DNA of 64,000 bases. Source: Chionomys nivalis (lineage: Eukaryota > Chordata > Mammalia > Rodentia > Cricetidae). A program made the translations under genes and the position numbers. Each line of letters opens with the position of its first letter. Positions within the stretch are counted from its first letter, which is position 1. Of this stretch, positions 1 to 11,985 are shown piece by piece. The notes under the pieces were generated by a model. That model was not told the DNA's origin and ran no database searches. It saw only the letters and a list, made by a program, of their open reading frames with translations. Location: the NCBI RefSeq assembly GCF_950005125.1, contig NC_080092.1, positions 21,893,931-21,957,930 of the forward strand, written 5' to 3'.

Positions 1-720
1 ATGCGCACGGTTTTCTCTTGGAAGGAAAAATAGAAGAGATCCACTGAATAAACTGGGGTTTGGGGAGAAGGGTTGGAGGGATGGGAACTTGTGGGATTGG
101 AATGGGAGCAAGATAGAGGGGGAGAGTAATGGGAGATGTCTTGATTGGTGGGCATTTTGGGGTAAAGTAGAAACCTGGTACAAAGGAAACTCTCACAAAT
201 CTACAAATATGACCTAAGGTAAGACTCCTAGCAATAGTGGATAGGTAGCCTGAACTGGCAATCTCCTGTAATCAGATTGGTGACTACCCTAATTGTCATC
301 AGTTACTGGACATAATTTGTCCAGTAATTGATGGAAGTGGATGTAGAGATCCACAGCCAAGCATTGGACTGAGCTCTGAGAATCTTGTTGAAGAGAGGAA
401 GGAAGAATTGTACGAGCCAGGGTGGAGTCGGGAGGTCAAGGTAATCATAAAGGAACCCACAAAAACAACTAACACGGACATTGGACTGATATCTAAGAAG
501 CCACATGGGACTGACTAGTCTCTCTACATAGATGTAACAGTGGTACAGCTTGGTGCCCTTGTAGGACCCCTAGCAGTGGACGGGGAACCTGTCCCTAATG
601 CTTTGGCAGGCTTTTGGGAATGTAGTCTTCATACGATGTTGCCTTACCTAGCCTTAATATGAGGGGAGGCACTTAGCTCTACCTCAACTTGATATGCCGA
701 GCTTTGTTGAGTGTAGATAA
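1..720 (+). mobile_element. L1 (Lx-type) 3' UTR fragment
   Basis: This is the non-coding 3' tail of a 5'-truncated LINE-1. The order of landmarks (purine-rich stretch, 'gactcctagcaatagtgg', the 'cagattg...gactaccctaattgtca' block, the 'gagatccacagc' block and a 'gaggggaggcacttagctc' block) is shared with 31,060-31,730 and partly with 17,900-18,450 in the same window. It starts outside the window. Antisense open frames at 299-506 are by-products of the pyrimidine-rich complementary strand. The Lx assignment is from memory; homology to the other L1 tails is directly visible. Confidence 0.8.
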
Positions 721-2495
721 TATCAATACATCGCTGTTTTTCCATTAATTGTAATAATTAGACGATAGTAGTATGGTATATAAACACGAAAGTACTTCAT
801 AGTGCTTTTGCTGACTCAATACTATCCTCAAAACTTTAAAATAAATTAAACACTCCTCTGAAATAATAAGTATATTTAAAATGTTGGTGGCAACTTCTCC
901 GTGACTACGGTATATGGTTAAGTGCTTTTCCAGTAAATTATCCGCAGCTAAGAAGCAGCCTTAATTAAGCTCTCGTCCTAGACTTGATAGCACACCTTGG
1001 CCTAACTTCTCATTGAAAAACAGTGAATGAGTTTGTTCTCCATGGCAGCAGGTTTTCAAGTTCACAGGGCTCTAACAGAAATCTATTAAAGATAAAAAAG
1101 AAGCTTAAATCACCCATATTACTACTTCTTGCTTTTGTTTATACACAGGAAAGAGTATTCAGAACGGACCTCATCGCGCTAATCCTTAAATAATTACAGT
1201 TCATCTATTGGATGCTAGAAACACCTCATGGAATGTGACTTTGTTCTGCTGCCTTGTCTAATCCGATTCAATTAGTTTAGTTTCCTCCCCCAGAGGCTTC
1301 TCACTCAGATACTGAGCTCTGTAAGGAAGGGAGAGCCTGAGAGGGGTGGTGTTCAGATTCCATAGAAGGGAATCAAACATTAGGGAAAAAAAGTACTTCA
1401 TCCTTTCCCAAATAGCAGTCCATCAATAAACATGAGAAACAGCTTGTAATTCACAAAGCTTTCAGCGCCTCTGCTGTGATAAGGGCAGATTGGTCTGGCT
1501 GAAGAAATGCCGGAGATGGGAACAGTTCAGTGACTTGGACCAATTGGAATGAATGGAAATGACAAAAGTCCCTGAAGCTGGAGAAAATGAAGCTCTGAAG
1601 CTGGGGAAACTTGTCATCTGTGCCCAGAAAGCGACAGAGCTGTTAGAGTCCCAGTACAAAGTGAACTCCTTCAATCACCTGAAAAGAGTTCCCTTGTCAA
1701 TTAGGACTTGCAGAGAAAGGCCTCAGCCACGGAGGGAGCCTTCCTTCCTCCCCTTGCCAAGAACAGCCACCTGCCCAGAATGAAAACTTTGATTTCAAAA
1801 GAGAGAGAAATATCAGAGTTCAGAGATGGCTTGATGTAAACTCCATGAAAGAAATTGCAATGCAAAAGAACAGAGAGGTGAAACACCTGTTATTGCACAT
1901 GCAAGGGTAGGTTTGAGGTTGTGTGATCTTAAGATGAAAAGGACAAAGACCTTAATTAGTCATTCAGCTTTTTGCCAGAAGTAAAAGCTATACTAAAATA
2001 AAAGGGGATTGTCAATTTGCTTGTGTGCCCAGTGTCTGACCCTTTGTGATATTTTTCTGTGAATCATGGCTTTCATCTCAAAACCGTCCTCATCACTCTC
2101 CTAAACTGCCTGCAATTTCTAATATTCAAAAAAATGAATAATGAAACATGGACATGCATGAGAAATGAATTTACAAGCTATAACCCTTAAATGAAAATTA
2201 ATGTCATTTTCAATGTATCCTTTCTAGAGAAAAATGGAGAAACCTGTGTTCAGCAGAATATACCCTACCATGGAGACTGTTATCTTCTCGGTAATTGGCA
2301 AAATTTCACAGATGCTTTCCAATAGCTAAATATTCTGATATAAACACTACTTGATGAGAAAACATTCGTCATTTCAACATAGTAAACCTTATTCTCTTCC
2401 CTGACTTTGGGATACAGTGTTAAATAGATAATCAGGAACTGAGAGGTAACATAGCATAGATCAATTGTTTCTTTTACTTCTGTTCAGTCTTCCAA
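721..2495. other. unassigned, mostly unique sequence
   Basis: No repeat family is recognised. The stretch 1,450-1,900 is less AT-rich than its surroundings and is open on both strands: a 76-residue frame on + at 1,553-1,783 and 70 residues on - at 1,462-1,674. Neither resembles a protein I know. A conserved non-coding element or lncRNA exon is possible but unproven. Nothing else is seen. Confidence 0.4.
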
Positions 2496-2620
2496 AGGTC
2501 GTTTTAACCTTAACTGTCCATACAATGGGACAATAATGGTTCCTAACCTAGGTTGCTGGAGGAGCGAATGAGATAATGTGTTTTAAATGGTTACCTGAGA
2601 ATCCAACATTTACAAAGCCA
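2496..2620 (+). mobile_element. probable MIR SINE fragment (ancient)
   Basis: The run from 'ttaactgtccatacaatggga' through 'caataatggttcctaacc' to 'gcgaatgagataatgtg' follows the order of the MIR core and 3' half (few-changes match to the familiar 'aaaatggggataataatagtacctac...gattaaatgagataat' pattern). MIRs predate placental radiation, so this marks old sequence useful for cross-species alignment. Identification is by eye from remembered consensus. Confidence 0.6.
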
Positions 2621-3957
2621 CCTTGATTATTATGATTATGACACAGGAAAAAAACATGTTTACCCTAAGCATGATTACCTCCGATAAGTAGAAAGCTAAG
2701 CATCATAAAAATTGAAATGTAGAATACAGTTAGGGACATAAATGAAAAACAAATGCTGCTCATTAATTTTTTGTTCTCTTTTAATATTTATTATTTTTTA
2801 AGGCTAGTTCTTGTCAGGTAGTTGGTGTGGAATATGAAATCCTGTCTGGATTAGAAGACCACATCACCATGGATGGCTGGTTTTCATTTACTATCAAATG
2901 TTGACTGCTCCTCTCATAGGTTAGGCACTGCTCTTGATGCTAAAAATAGGATAACTAGGAAATAAGATGAATGATGTTATCTATGTGCATAGAGCTCACA
3001 TTATACAGAGACATACTTTGACAACTGAGCTTACATGAAAGACACTATGTTCTCAAGCTCTTAACTTTTTTGCGTATGCAGACTATGACATTATATTTTG
3101 ATTTTCTATCAAATGTTCTTCCATAGTATTTAAATATATCAATAATCATATTTAGAGGACCTTTATTGTTATCGGAAAATGAGCGGTGGAAAGAAGTTTG
3201 GAGAAGGGCTTTGGGAAATAGCAAGGCATTTTAATGAATGTTTTATAGATATCTAATATTTTAAACATTAAAGATGTCCACTTCAAGGGATTCCCTTCAA
3301 AACCCCAGTACTACTATGACTATGAAATTCAAATAGATGAATGGATGAAAAGCTCATTGAAAAGTTGCTACATTATTGCATAGATTTTCCCAACTCCTAC
3401 CTGGAAAGAAAATCACATTGCAAAGGTTTCAGCATGGCCATGTATGAACTCCTCTACTACTCCAAAGCCACTAAAGGGCCAGTGTTTTCCTTCAAGGAGT
3501 CAAACACAGATATGGATGAATCAGAACATGACAAAACAATTTTACAAGAAGGAAAAGTCTTTTCCTTTGTTTGTGAACAGCTTCTTTTATAATGGTTTAA
3601 GGAGTCTTCTTAATCCTGACAGCAGTAATACTGATCCTGGCACTTAAACACCAGGTGCTGCACTGAACTTATTTAGCAAAGTTAAAGATGATATTTTTAA
3701 CATTTAACCAACAAAAAGAAAGGTGAGCAGTAGTTGGTAAATTTTTATAAAAGGTAAAACAAACTTGTGCTATGAACTTAGCTGCTATAACATGTTCAGT
3801 GCTTGATAGTTCTGGATTGTATGTGATTGCTTAAGGTACAATGAATACCTACTTGCCTGGGAGATGAAAATTAAGAAAAATAGAAGTGTTACATGTATTC
3901 ATGTGCAGATAAAGTGACCTGCCCTGTGGAAAGCCTGGACATTAGTGTCATGGGTTT
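2621..3957. other. unassigned sequence
   Basis: No repeat or gene is recognised. An 83-residue frame at 3,341-3,592 (+) begins MDEKLIEKLLHYCIDF and overlaps another frame at 3,444-3,647. No known domain is recognised, there is no splice or codon-bias support, and this length is unremarkable by chance, so it is not called as a gene. Confidence 0.4.
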
Positions 3958-3958
3958 T

Positions 3959-4159
3959 AAAAGAAAACCCATGGCCAGGCGGTGGTGGCGCATGCCTTTA
4001 ATCCCAGCACTTGGGAGGCAGAGGCAGGCAGATCTCTGTGAGTTCGAGACCAGCCTGGTCTACAAGAGCTAGTTCCAGGACAGGCTCCAAAACCACAGAG
4101 AAACCCTGTCTCGATAAACAAAACAAAAACAAAAACAAACAAACAAAAAAGAAAACCCA
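3959..4159 (+). mobile_element. B1 SINE with 13-bp target-site duplication
   Basis: This is a near full-length B1 (7SL-derived) SINE: 'ggcggtggtggcgca' A-box region, 'gagttcgagaccagcctgg' B-box region, then the cricetid-like 'ctagttccaggacaggctcc' second half and an A-rich tail. It is flanked by a perfect 13-bp duplication AAAAGAAAACCCA at 3,959-3,971 and 4,147-4,159, the mark of L1-driven target-primed insertion. The intact flanks and low divergence indicate a recent insertion. It lies just upstream of an L1 3' UTR. Confidence 0.95.
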
Positions 4160-4565
4160 CGGATAAGGAAATAAAATATATACTTATGGAGGGACAGGAG
4201 TGGAGTGTAATAGAATAACTAAATTAGAAGGGAGATTGAAGGGCACAATGAAGAAAATACAGAAACAAACAGCTCATACTAAATGCCATTTGAGAGGTCA
4301 TATGGAAACCAGCTACAGTAGAAGCTTCTTAACATATGTACATACACTAAAGAAATAAAAATGTAGTCATCAAATAATGGAGAGACAAAAACCCAAGTAC
4401 ATACTTTTTGTCACCAAGTGAAACATTCAGGAGAAGAAGTGGTTTATATCTAATTGAATTGTTGGCCCAATGGGCCTAATAGAAACTACCAGACAACTCA
4501 AGCAATTTCAAGGCTGTTGGTCTTCTTGATAAGCTGATGGTAAGTAATATTGGTGAAGACAACAA

Positions 4566-4598
4566 TTATATATATATGTAATATATATATATATATAT
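4566..4598. repeat. (TA)n tract
   Basis: Alternating TA, interrupted once, lying inside the L1 3' UTR. Confidence 0.9.
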
Positions 4599-5575
4599 CA
4601 TTAAACATGGAGAATTTGAGGTGGTCTGTACCTAGAGCATGCACCCCTACTGACTAGTGTTGATGGTACTAGAAGGTATTCTGCCCACTGCCGGAGGAGA
4701 AGGATAAACATCAAGTCAGCTTCAACTCCTCCGTTTCTACAAAAATAGCATGCCTACAATATAAACTAATATATTATTGACACAATTATTTTGGGGTTAA
4801 CCAAATACTATCTGAATACATTTAAGGCATATTCCATGAGGTGTAACCCATACATGAAAGTGCTCATGTGGCCAATATCTGAGACTGGATTTGCCATAGA
4901 TACAGAGCAAACCAAATACTACTGCTCTGCTAGAGGAACACATCTATAAATAAATCCTTAACTTCTTTCTACAGCACCCACATATCAGAGTATTCTTTAG
5001 CCCTCACCACTGAAGCTTCCTTCTGCAACAGATGAAAACTAATATAGAGATCCACAAATGGACAATGTGGAGACAGTAAGAGACCTTGGAACACTCAGTT
5101 ATAATGGGGTGACACCATCAAGTTCCGCCATTCAGGGTTCAGAGACTCTGCTGAAGAAGAGTCAGTGGGAATGGATAACACCAAGGAAACAGCCTTCTAG
5201 ATGCAACAGGATTGTTGCACATATAAACACATGGAGACTACGTCAACACGTTTAGGGATGGCACATGTCTAAGCCATTTGGGGAAGTGGGCACAGATTCT
5301 CATCCCTAACCAAGAAGCTATCTGAAATTGACAAGTTTCCAAAGGGGGGAAAAATGTATCCTCCAATGGAATCTCACTTGGTGTTCAGACCACAGCTAAG
5401 GGCGGGCCCCATACCCAAGAGTAGATGGTCAACACAGAACAAATTCAATGGTCTTTTTGAAGATTTTTTTTCTCATAATGATTTGTTTGGGAACATTGTT
5501 TAATCTTACTGTTCTTGTGCTTGCATATTATGGTTTCTGATTTTGTGTTTTTATGGGGTTTGTAGTCTTTTTTTA

Positions 5576-5610
<35 letters not shown>

Positions 5611-5611
5611 G
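5576..5611. repeat. (GT)n(GA)n compound microsatellite
   Basis: About eight GT units are followed by about ten GA units. A second short GA tract lies at 5,668-5,682. Both sit in the L1 3' UTR. Confidence 0.9.
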
Positions 5612-5900
5612 GTGTGTTCTTATGCTAATTCATCACTTAAAAATTTTTTTGCCTACTTTTTTTTTAAAGAGAGAGAGAGAGAAAGAAGTCATGGAGTTGG
5701 ATTGGTGGTAAGGTGAGAAAAATAATAGGGGGATGCAGGGAGGAAAACCTCAATCACAATACATTGTCTAAATGTTCAATTAAAAAAATAAAAATAAGTC
5801 TTCATAGATATAAAATATTTGGAATGAACACCCTTCATAATAAAATAATAGACATAGGGCTCTATGGTACAATTCATATATTTGTACCAAGGTGCTGTGA

Positions 5901-6268
5901 TGTGGGATTTCCCTCTGTATGCTGTGAATACCATTGGTGAATAAAGAAATTTCCTTGGCCTGTTGATAAAGCAAGGTGGGGCTAGGTGGGAAAAACTAAA
6001 TTGAATGCTGGGAGAAAGGAGGTAGAGTGAGGGAGAAGCCATGGAGCTGCTGCCAGAGACAGACATGCCAAAACTTTACTGATCGGTAAGCCACTGTGAT
6101 GTGGCAATACACAGATTAATGGAGATTGGTTAAATTAATATATAAGAATTAGCTAATAAGAAGATAGAGCTAATGGACCAAGCAGTGATTTTAAAAAAAT
6201 ACAGTTTCTGTGTGGTTATTTTGGGAGTCTAGGCAGCCGGGAAATAAAAAATTGGCCTCCATACAACA
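5901..6268 (+). mobile_element. solo LTR, MYSERV/mysTR-like
   Basis: A complete LTR of about 368 bp beginning TGTGGGATTTCCC and ending in CA (atacaaca). It shares its whole length with the LTRs at 54,106-54,466 and 37,729-38,091 and with the antisense copy at 41,287-41,670. Common landmarks are 'gaataaagaaa' near the 5' end, 'actaaattgaatgctggg', 'ggcaatacacagattaatgg', 'taatatataagaattagc' and 'aatacagtttctgtgtgg'. No internal retroviral sequence adjoins it, so it is a product of LTR-LTR recombination. No clear target duplication is visible. The family name is from memory. Confidence 0.85.
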
Positions 6269-6533
6269 GAGTAGTAGTTAACATGTCATTTGAAAGATTA
6301 GAATCACTCTTCTTAAATCAAATGTAAGTGTAAGAATTTCATTATATTTTTAGCCTCAAAAGTAGAATTTATTTTTATTACATCTTTCAACAATGTACCT
6401 ATGAATTAATGTACCAAAATAAAGAATTATACAATTAATACATATCATCCACATATTTATATATGATCAAAATCCATACATTGGCAATTATGTATTCATT
6501 GGTCTGCTAATACATATCTATTTCCTGGTCTGG

Positions 6534-6578
6534 ACAGATGGCTCAGTCTTTAAAGGCCAGACTCAACCAAAAAAACAA
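6534..6578 (+). mobile_element. short SINE head (B2/ID-like), tentative
   Basis: 'ggacagatggctcagtc' followed by 'aaaggccagactca' and an A-rich stretch resembles the tRNA-derived head of a rodent SINE. Only about 45 bp are recognisable. Confidence 0.4.
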
Positions 6579-8964
6579 GACTACAACAATTTTTAAGGGT
6601 ACCAGATTTACTTAAAATTTGGTAGTGTAACGACGATTCAAAAATAACAAAGTCAAATTTTATAATCATTATAAACTTGATCCACAGTATTTTTATTATT
6701 ATTCTAATTTGGGGATAAGCAAATGATCTCCTGTGGAGAAGACTTGTATATTTAACATATTTATAGGTAATGTTTATCGGAGGAGATGGGCAAGTATAAA
6801 TGCATATATATCAATTTTAAATATTGGACTTGCACACAGATTTCCTACCTTTTTGCCACATTGAATACTTCTCTCAGCTGTTTTCAAAACTCCTTTTTAT
6901 TTTGCTGGATTTAATTGGGTCTTTTTATTGCAGTTTTGAGCTCTTGTTTAATTACATCCTTACCATTCTCCTATAACTTTTTGTTTATTTGAGACAAAAG
7001 TGTGACCTGTTAATATTTATATCCATTGAACACATTGCAAGTGTCTGTTTTCACTAAAGTGTGTACCAAAACATAGTTTTATTAAAATGAATATATTTCT
7101 GGATATAGTAGTTCCTGCTGTGGGGATTAAGTATGAAATTCTGTGTATTTCTATCAAATGAAAGTCATAACCAAATAATTTTATATAAAAATACTTTTCT
7201 CAATAGGCTAAAATATATACCACTAATGTACATATTTATCTCCTCATATTTATGAGCACATACACAAATTCATATTTAAAAAAACACTGTAAGCAAACGT
7301 TTATAAAATCTATGTATATATTTAGACATTTATGTGGATACACAGGTGATCTCATTTGACTCAACTTAATATAAACATATTTAGATTATAAACATATTTG
7401 ATTATTCCAAGCCTCCACCTGTCAATCAGGGAATTTCTCCTCATAGTCCCACATCTCTGTCCTCTGTCCTCTACCACTATGCTCTGTCCTTCTGTCTGCA
7501 TTTTAAGCTAACACTCATGAAAACAGTCTTTTAAATGTTTACTAAAACTACCATTAGACCATGTTTCTTCCCCAGTGTTACATCAACACTTCCCACTACA
7601 TCTCTGTTTTTGACTGCTGAGTTTAACACTGGGAGGAGGTGAGGATTTCTATGTCTGCCAATTGGCACTGCTTGGGGGGAAATCTGGCACGGGAACAATT
7701 GCACATTTAAAGGCAATGCCACTAGGCCTCTGTTCACTGGGTTCTTTTCAGTGACTTTTATTTCTCTGAAACTTAATCTGCCTCTCACAAAGGCTAAAAC
7801 AATGAGAGCCTACCAGGAATTTTCTGTTTTATATGAAAAGGAATGCATTATCTGGCTATGACACAACAGTAAGTTTGGATTGAATATGAAGAGAATAGCC
7901 TTACTCTTCCATATTCCTGAATTCTAAACTGTAGCTATATATGAAGAATAATTGAATATTATCTATAAAAGAGTGAATTACAAAATTTAAGCATTAGGTT
8001 GACAACTGAAGTTTGTGGCAATCAGATAATATGCTTCTGAATAAAATACCATTTTGAGATTTGTCCTCTGAGAAGTAGATAACAAGTCACTGCACAATAT
8101 TCCTCACAATTAAAAAATTAAAAAATAAAATAAATAATTTATAACAATATTTTAAAATAGATTATGCTACCAAGAGCAAAAACTTGATGTAGCAAATGTT
8201 CAGCAGATGATATAGTTCCTGCCAGCAAGGCTGATGACTGCTATCGACTTCGGCTAATTCTAGTCATAGACTCAAGATTTGGTCTGTGCTGTGCACAGCA
8301 ATTGACCTGACAGGAAAGAAAGCCAGCTAAATAGTGACAGCCTGTTAGGCTGGCATGAAAGAGTGGAATTGAGAAAAACCCCTCAAAACAGGGACATTGA
8401 TGTCCAAAAGAAAATTGCTGCATTCTGAGGCAACATAGCAAGTTAGGAATCCTTTTCAGAAGTAGCTAAAAGGCATATAGAATTCTTCACCAACAAAGTC
8501 TTTCTAGAAAAGGGATGTATGCCAGCATCTATAGACTCCCTAAGATGTTGAAATCTTAGCGACATAGGGTTGAAAGCTAAGGACTTTGAATCAAACTCTC
8601 TAAAAAGAACTGAGTCATATCACATCTTTCCAAGAAGACACAAAGAAGTGTTATCTTGTCAATCAAAAGTTCACAAGGCACAAGTGTGAAGAATTATCAG
8701 CATGCTGATCACATATTGTGGCTTATTAAGACTGATGATGCCCTCTCTTGTCTCTAGAACCACTTCTAAGGCCCCACTCCTGCTGCCTGTTTGTGAAGGG
8801 TACCGATACTGAAAGGACAAAGGTCACTCGCGGTGCTGATGGTTCTTTCACATAATCTCCAACATGGATACAATAAAAATCACAATATGAACAAAAAAAG
8901 AATTTAAAATATAACCAATGTGTTTAAAAATGCATTTTAATTTATATGTGCTTAGTTCTTACTT
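6579..8964. other. AT-rich sequence, nothing assigned
   Basis: No gene or repeat family is recognised. The 85-residue antisense frame at 7,531-7,788 and the 66-residue antisense frame at 8,241-8,441 have no recognisable domains. The segment 8,200-8,880 is less AT-rich than its surroundings but matches nothing I know. Confidence 0.4.
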
Positions 8965-9928
8965 AGCATGAGTGATGGGGAACCCTTTATATAGGCTTAG
9001 AGATCTGTTTTGGAAAAACAAGGGAAATTGAATGGGATAATAAGTAGATTAATGTCAGTTTACTCACACTAATAATAATAGTAATAGAATGAATACTTGT
9101 GAACTATTATTTATAGACAATCTACATTGGTATAGATACATGCATATTGATATAAATTCAAATCATATTTGTTATATTGAAAATTCTCCTTTTTTCTTTT
9201 AAAATATTTGTACAACTAGGCAAAGTTATTTTATCAGATTTTATGCATGAATGTTTCTACTTCTGTTTAAGACATTTTTATATTGATACAATTTTAGGAT
9301 GTATTTATCATATTGCATTTTACATTTCTACTTCTGATCAAGATACAATTGTTCCTGGCAGCACCGATTTATTCCCTAGAGAATGTTGAGCATTAAAGAC
9401 ACTCCACTTGGAGTTTTTTTTTTTTTTTTAAACTTCTTTGCCTTGAAGTAGGATACAAGAAAAAGACTGACAAACCTTGGCAAGACAGGGTAAGACAGTT
9501 TTGAAAATTTTCCTGCCTCTGAAAATGTTCTATCAGTTACTCTAGGACTTAGCCAAAGTTGGTTGCTTCAACATTGCAAATGAGACGTTGGGTGATTGCC
9601 CAGGTAGCCAGTTGTCTCTGTCATAATTTGGAAGCAGCTTGATTGGACTTCCTGCCTATTCAAGTAATATTATTTCCTTTCTCAGGCCTTCGATAGGCTT
9701 GAATATTAGATAGTTGTGGTTACTTCCCTCTCATGATTTAGCCAAGCCATTTCTAACACAAGACCAAGACTCCTTAGGATAGAGTAATTACTGAAACACT
9801 CAGCATATGTTCCTTGCTTAATATTGTTTATACTGGCTGTAATTCTAATTTTATACTTGATATCTGTTTTTATTGTATATAGTTTTGTATTGTGTTCAGA
9901 AATCTCTTATTTAGACAAAAGAGGGAGG
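8965..9928 (+). mobile_element. ERV 3' internal region (5'-truncated provirus)
   Basis: This stretch is homologous over its length to 61,540-62,833 of the better-preserved provirus downstream. Shared blocks include 'gagatctg/aa', 'gggataata-gta-attagtgt', 'attgatataaattcaaat', 'ttctacttctgatcaa', 'ctggcagcacc' and the terminal 'cttatttagacaaaa' just before the LTR. No gag, pol or env reading frame is recognised. The 5' part of the provirus and the 5' LTR are missing. Confidence 0.8.
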
Positions 9929-10162
9929 TGATGGGGAACGTCCTTCAGCCGAAGGCATTTGAAAGGCTGGACCAGGCGGGACATTGCTTTGGGTACCAAA
10001 AGGCCAGCGGGACTGCTCTCTTGGCCTCTTCCTGATTACCACACCTGGTTGTTGGACCCGCACTCCTGTTTTCCTGTTGTGCTCTGTGAATTTCCCTTTT
10101 AATAAAGAAAACCTTAATATACCGCATTGGGAGCTAGTGTGGGATTATTTAGTTTGCATTCA
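9929..10162 (+). mobile_element. ERV 3' LTR
   Basis: It follows directly on the 'ttatttagacaaaagaggga' pre-LTR end and begins TGATGGGGAAC. It carries AATAAAGAAAACC near 10,101 and 'gctagtgtgggattattt' near its end, matching the ends of the LTRs at 58,449 and 62,834. The probable end is at 'gcattca' (10,162). Its upstream half differs from those LTRs, so it is a distinct subfamily. Confidence 0.75.
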
Positions 10163-10259
10163 CCCCATCTGACCTGTTTCGCTTCAGGTGCACTGTAGCA
10201 TTTTGTTGATTCTCTTATCTCACTCTTACCCGTATACTCTGTTCCCCACCTTCACTTGT

Positions 10260-10261
<2 letters not shown>

Positions 10262-10315
<54 letters not shown>
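10262..10315. repeat. (TA)27 microsatellite
   Basis: An uninterrupted 54-bp alternating TA tract. It creates a spurious YIYIYI frame. Such tracts can extrude cruciforms and are usually length-polymorphic. Confidence 0.98.
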
Positions 10316-10316
<1 letters not shown>

Positions 10317-10439
10317 TATGTTCTCTACAGTTTACCAAAGAAAGCACATCCATGTTGGTTGAGGCATTGTTTTCTATTGCTAGGAAATGCAATAGTAAAA
10401 ATGTCCCCCCAAAGCTGACTAGATTCTGAAAATTATTTA

Positions 10440-10720
10440 TATATTATACAAAATGGACTTATATTTAATTTTGAAAATTGAAGGAAAATCTGTAAATTAC
10501 AAGAAAATGGGTAGAACTGTTTACTTTTATGTTCGGTAAAGTAACTACCAGATATTCACTCTCATATTGGACTTTTATATTAAATATCTATGCATGTGTG
10601 TATGTGACTGTTTTTTGGGGTATGGGTCATGAAACTAGAGCAGGAAATCAAAGAATAGGAAAAGAAAATTTAAGATTGTGGAGATGGGTAATAGAACATG
10701 TTTGACTTGAATAGAAGATG
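10440..10720 (+). mobile_element. probable L1 3' UTR relic
   Basis: The stretch with 'tcactctcatattggact', 'gtgtgtatgtgact', 'tatgggtcatgaaactagag' and 'gaaatcaaagaatagg' follows the order of an older rodent L1 3' UTR. It is short and decayed, with no ORF2. Confidence 0.55.
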
Positions 10721-11775
10721 ACCCTCCTAGGAATGGAAAGATACAAAAAATATTTATTAGTCTAATTTTTATGAATTACTTGTTCAGTTCATTAGTTCAG
10801 TTATTGATTGGAGTTTTATTTTGTGGTGTATTCATCAAGTTGACTTTAATACACTCTTTATGAATATACAAGGAAAAGACAAATGAATAAAAAGAGAATT
10901 TCAATATAGTGTATTAAAGAAAGAATGAAAACAACTCTACAACTGAAAATTTTTACATTACACAACAAACTATGACTAAATTTATTAAAGATACAGATAC
11001 ATATAAATAATAAAGCTAGAGAGAATAGCCCAATCGTATGGAAACTAGTAAGTTATGTCCACCTATGTAATCTAAATAACAGAAGAAAGAAAAAAGATCT
11101 AAAAGAGAGTCTGCGGATAGTTAGAAATATAATTACAAGAGATAGCTGGTAAGAAATACTTATAAACTAACTGGAGATGTGGGTCCAAAGACTTTAGAAG
11201 CTAATAGAACTCCAATCAGGATAAAGAAGAATAGACCTGAATCTATGAATATCCTATTTAAATTGATAAAAAAAACAAAATTACATAGCAGCTAGACAAA
11301 TTTGAATTAGTTCAATAAGATCCATAACTAGTCTTTCAATTCTAATAGGGCAGAACAGGCAACAATACAGTTTTTATAAAGTTAGGGATGGAAAAAGAAA
11401 AAGGAGCAGTGTGCTAGAATTCCATATTGTGAATATTACTATTATAAGCAAAGGAAATAAATTATATTATCATAAAGTTGTTTGAGAAAGTTTCTCATCC
11501 AAAATATGACACATCAAGAGGAAACATCGCAATGCTTTTCACTAAAGGAATATGATGTCACATAATTAGGTTGAGCAAAATGCAAGGAAAGGGAGGTGGG
11601 AGCCTATAAGAGCAAAGACAATAACCATTTAACATAATAAGGACAGGCATTCATTGTTTGGGTATAAAAGCAAAGGTAATAAGCAGTGCTGAAATATACA
11701 AAAGGAAGGTAGAAGTGGTAATTATTTTAAGTTTCCAGCATGGGTTACAGTATTAAAAATACTTTTCGTCTGAGT
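10721..11775. other. AT-rich sequence, possible ancient L1 relic
   Basis: The + strand is A-rich and, around 10,900-11,400, reads like decayed L1 sequence, but no block is strong enough for a firm assignment. No gene is seen. Confidence 0.3.
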
Positions 11776-11985
11776 CTGGAAAGATTGCTTAGTAGTCAAG
11801 AGCAATGTTTGCTCTTCCAGGGGAGCCAGGTCTGATCACCATAGCCTACTTGGCAGCTTATAATCATCTGTGACTGCGGTTTCAGGAGATACAACATCCT
11901 CTTCTGGCCTCTGTGGTCACTAGGCATGATCATGTTAAACAGACATAGATGCATGCAAAACATTTAAACACATAAAATAATATTA
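11776..11985 (+). mobile_element. B2/B3-type SINE, old
   Basis: The tRNA-like head 'ctggaaagattgcttagtagt' is followed by 'caagagcaatgtttgctctt', the 'ggcagcttataatcatctg' block and 'atcctcttctggcctctg', ending in AT-rich sequence. This is the B2/B3 order with many changes. Confidence 0.75.

Larger units (their letters stand above)
4165..5795 (+). mobile_element. L1 3' UTR, old Lx-like subfamily
   Basis: This is the 3' tail of a 5'-truncated L1. It aligns block by block with 54,720-56,440: 'catctaattgaattgttgg', the 'gataagctgatggtaagtaatattgg' block, the 'gccattcagggttcagagactc' block, the 'gatggtcaacacagaacaaattcaatgg' block and the AT-rich terminal 'cacaatacattgtctaaatg'. It contains a (TA)n tract at 4,566-4,598 and (GT)n(GA)n at 5,576-5,611. 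No ORF2 sequence is left. Divergence from the 55-kb copy indicates both are old. Confidence 0.8.

Noticed and set aside
3341..3592. 83-residue + frame
   Set aside because: No domain, overlapped by another frame, no exon signals; not enough to call a gene, though it is not in a recognised repeat.
5776..6066. 96-residue - frame
   Set aside because: It covers the edge of an L1 tail and a solo LTR, with no domain.
10188..10418. 76-residue + frame with YIYIYI
   Set aside because: It is a translation of the TA microsatellite.
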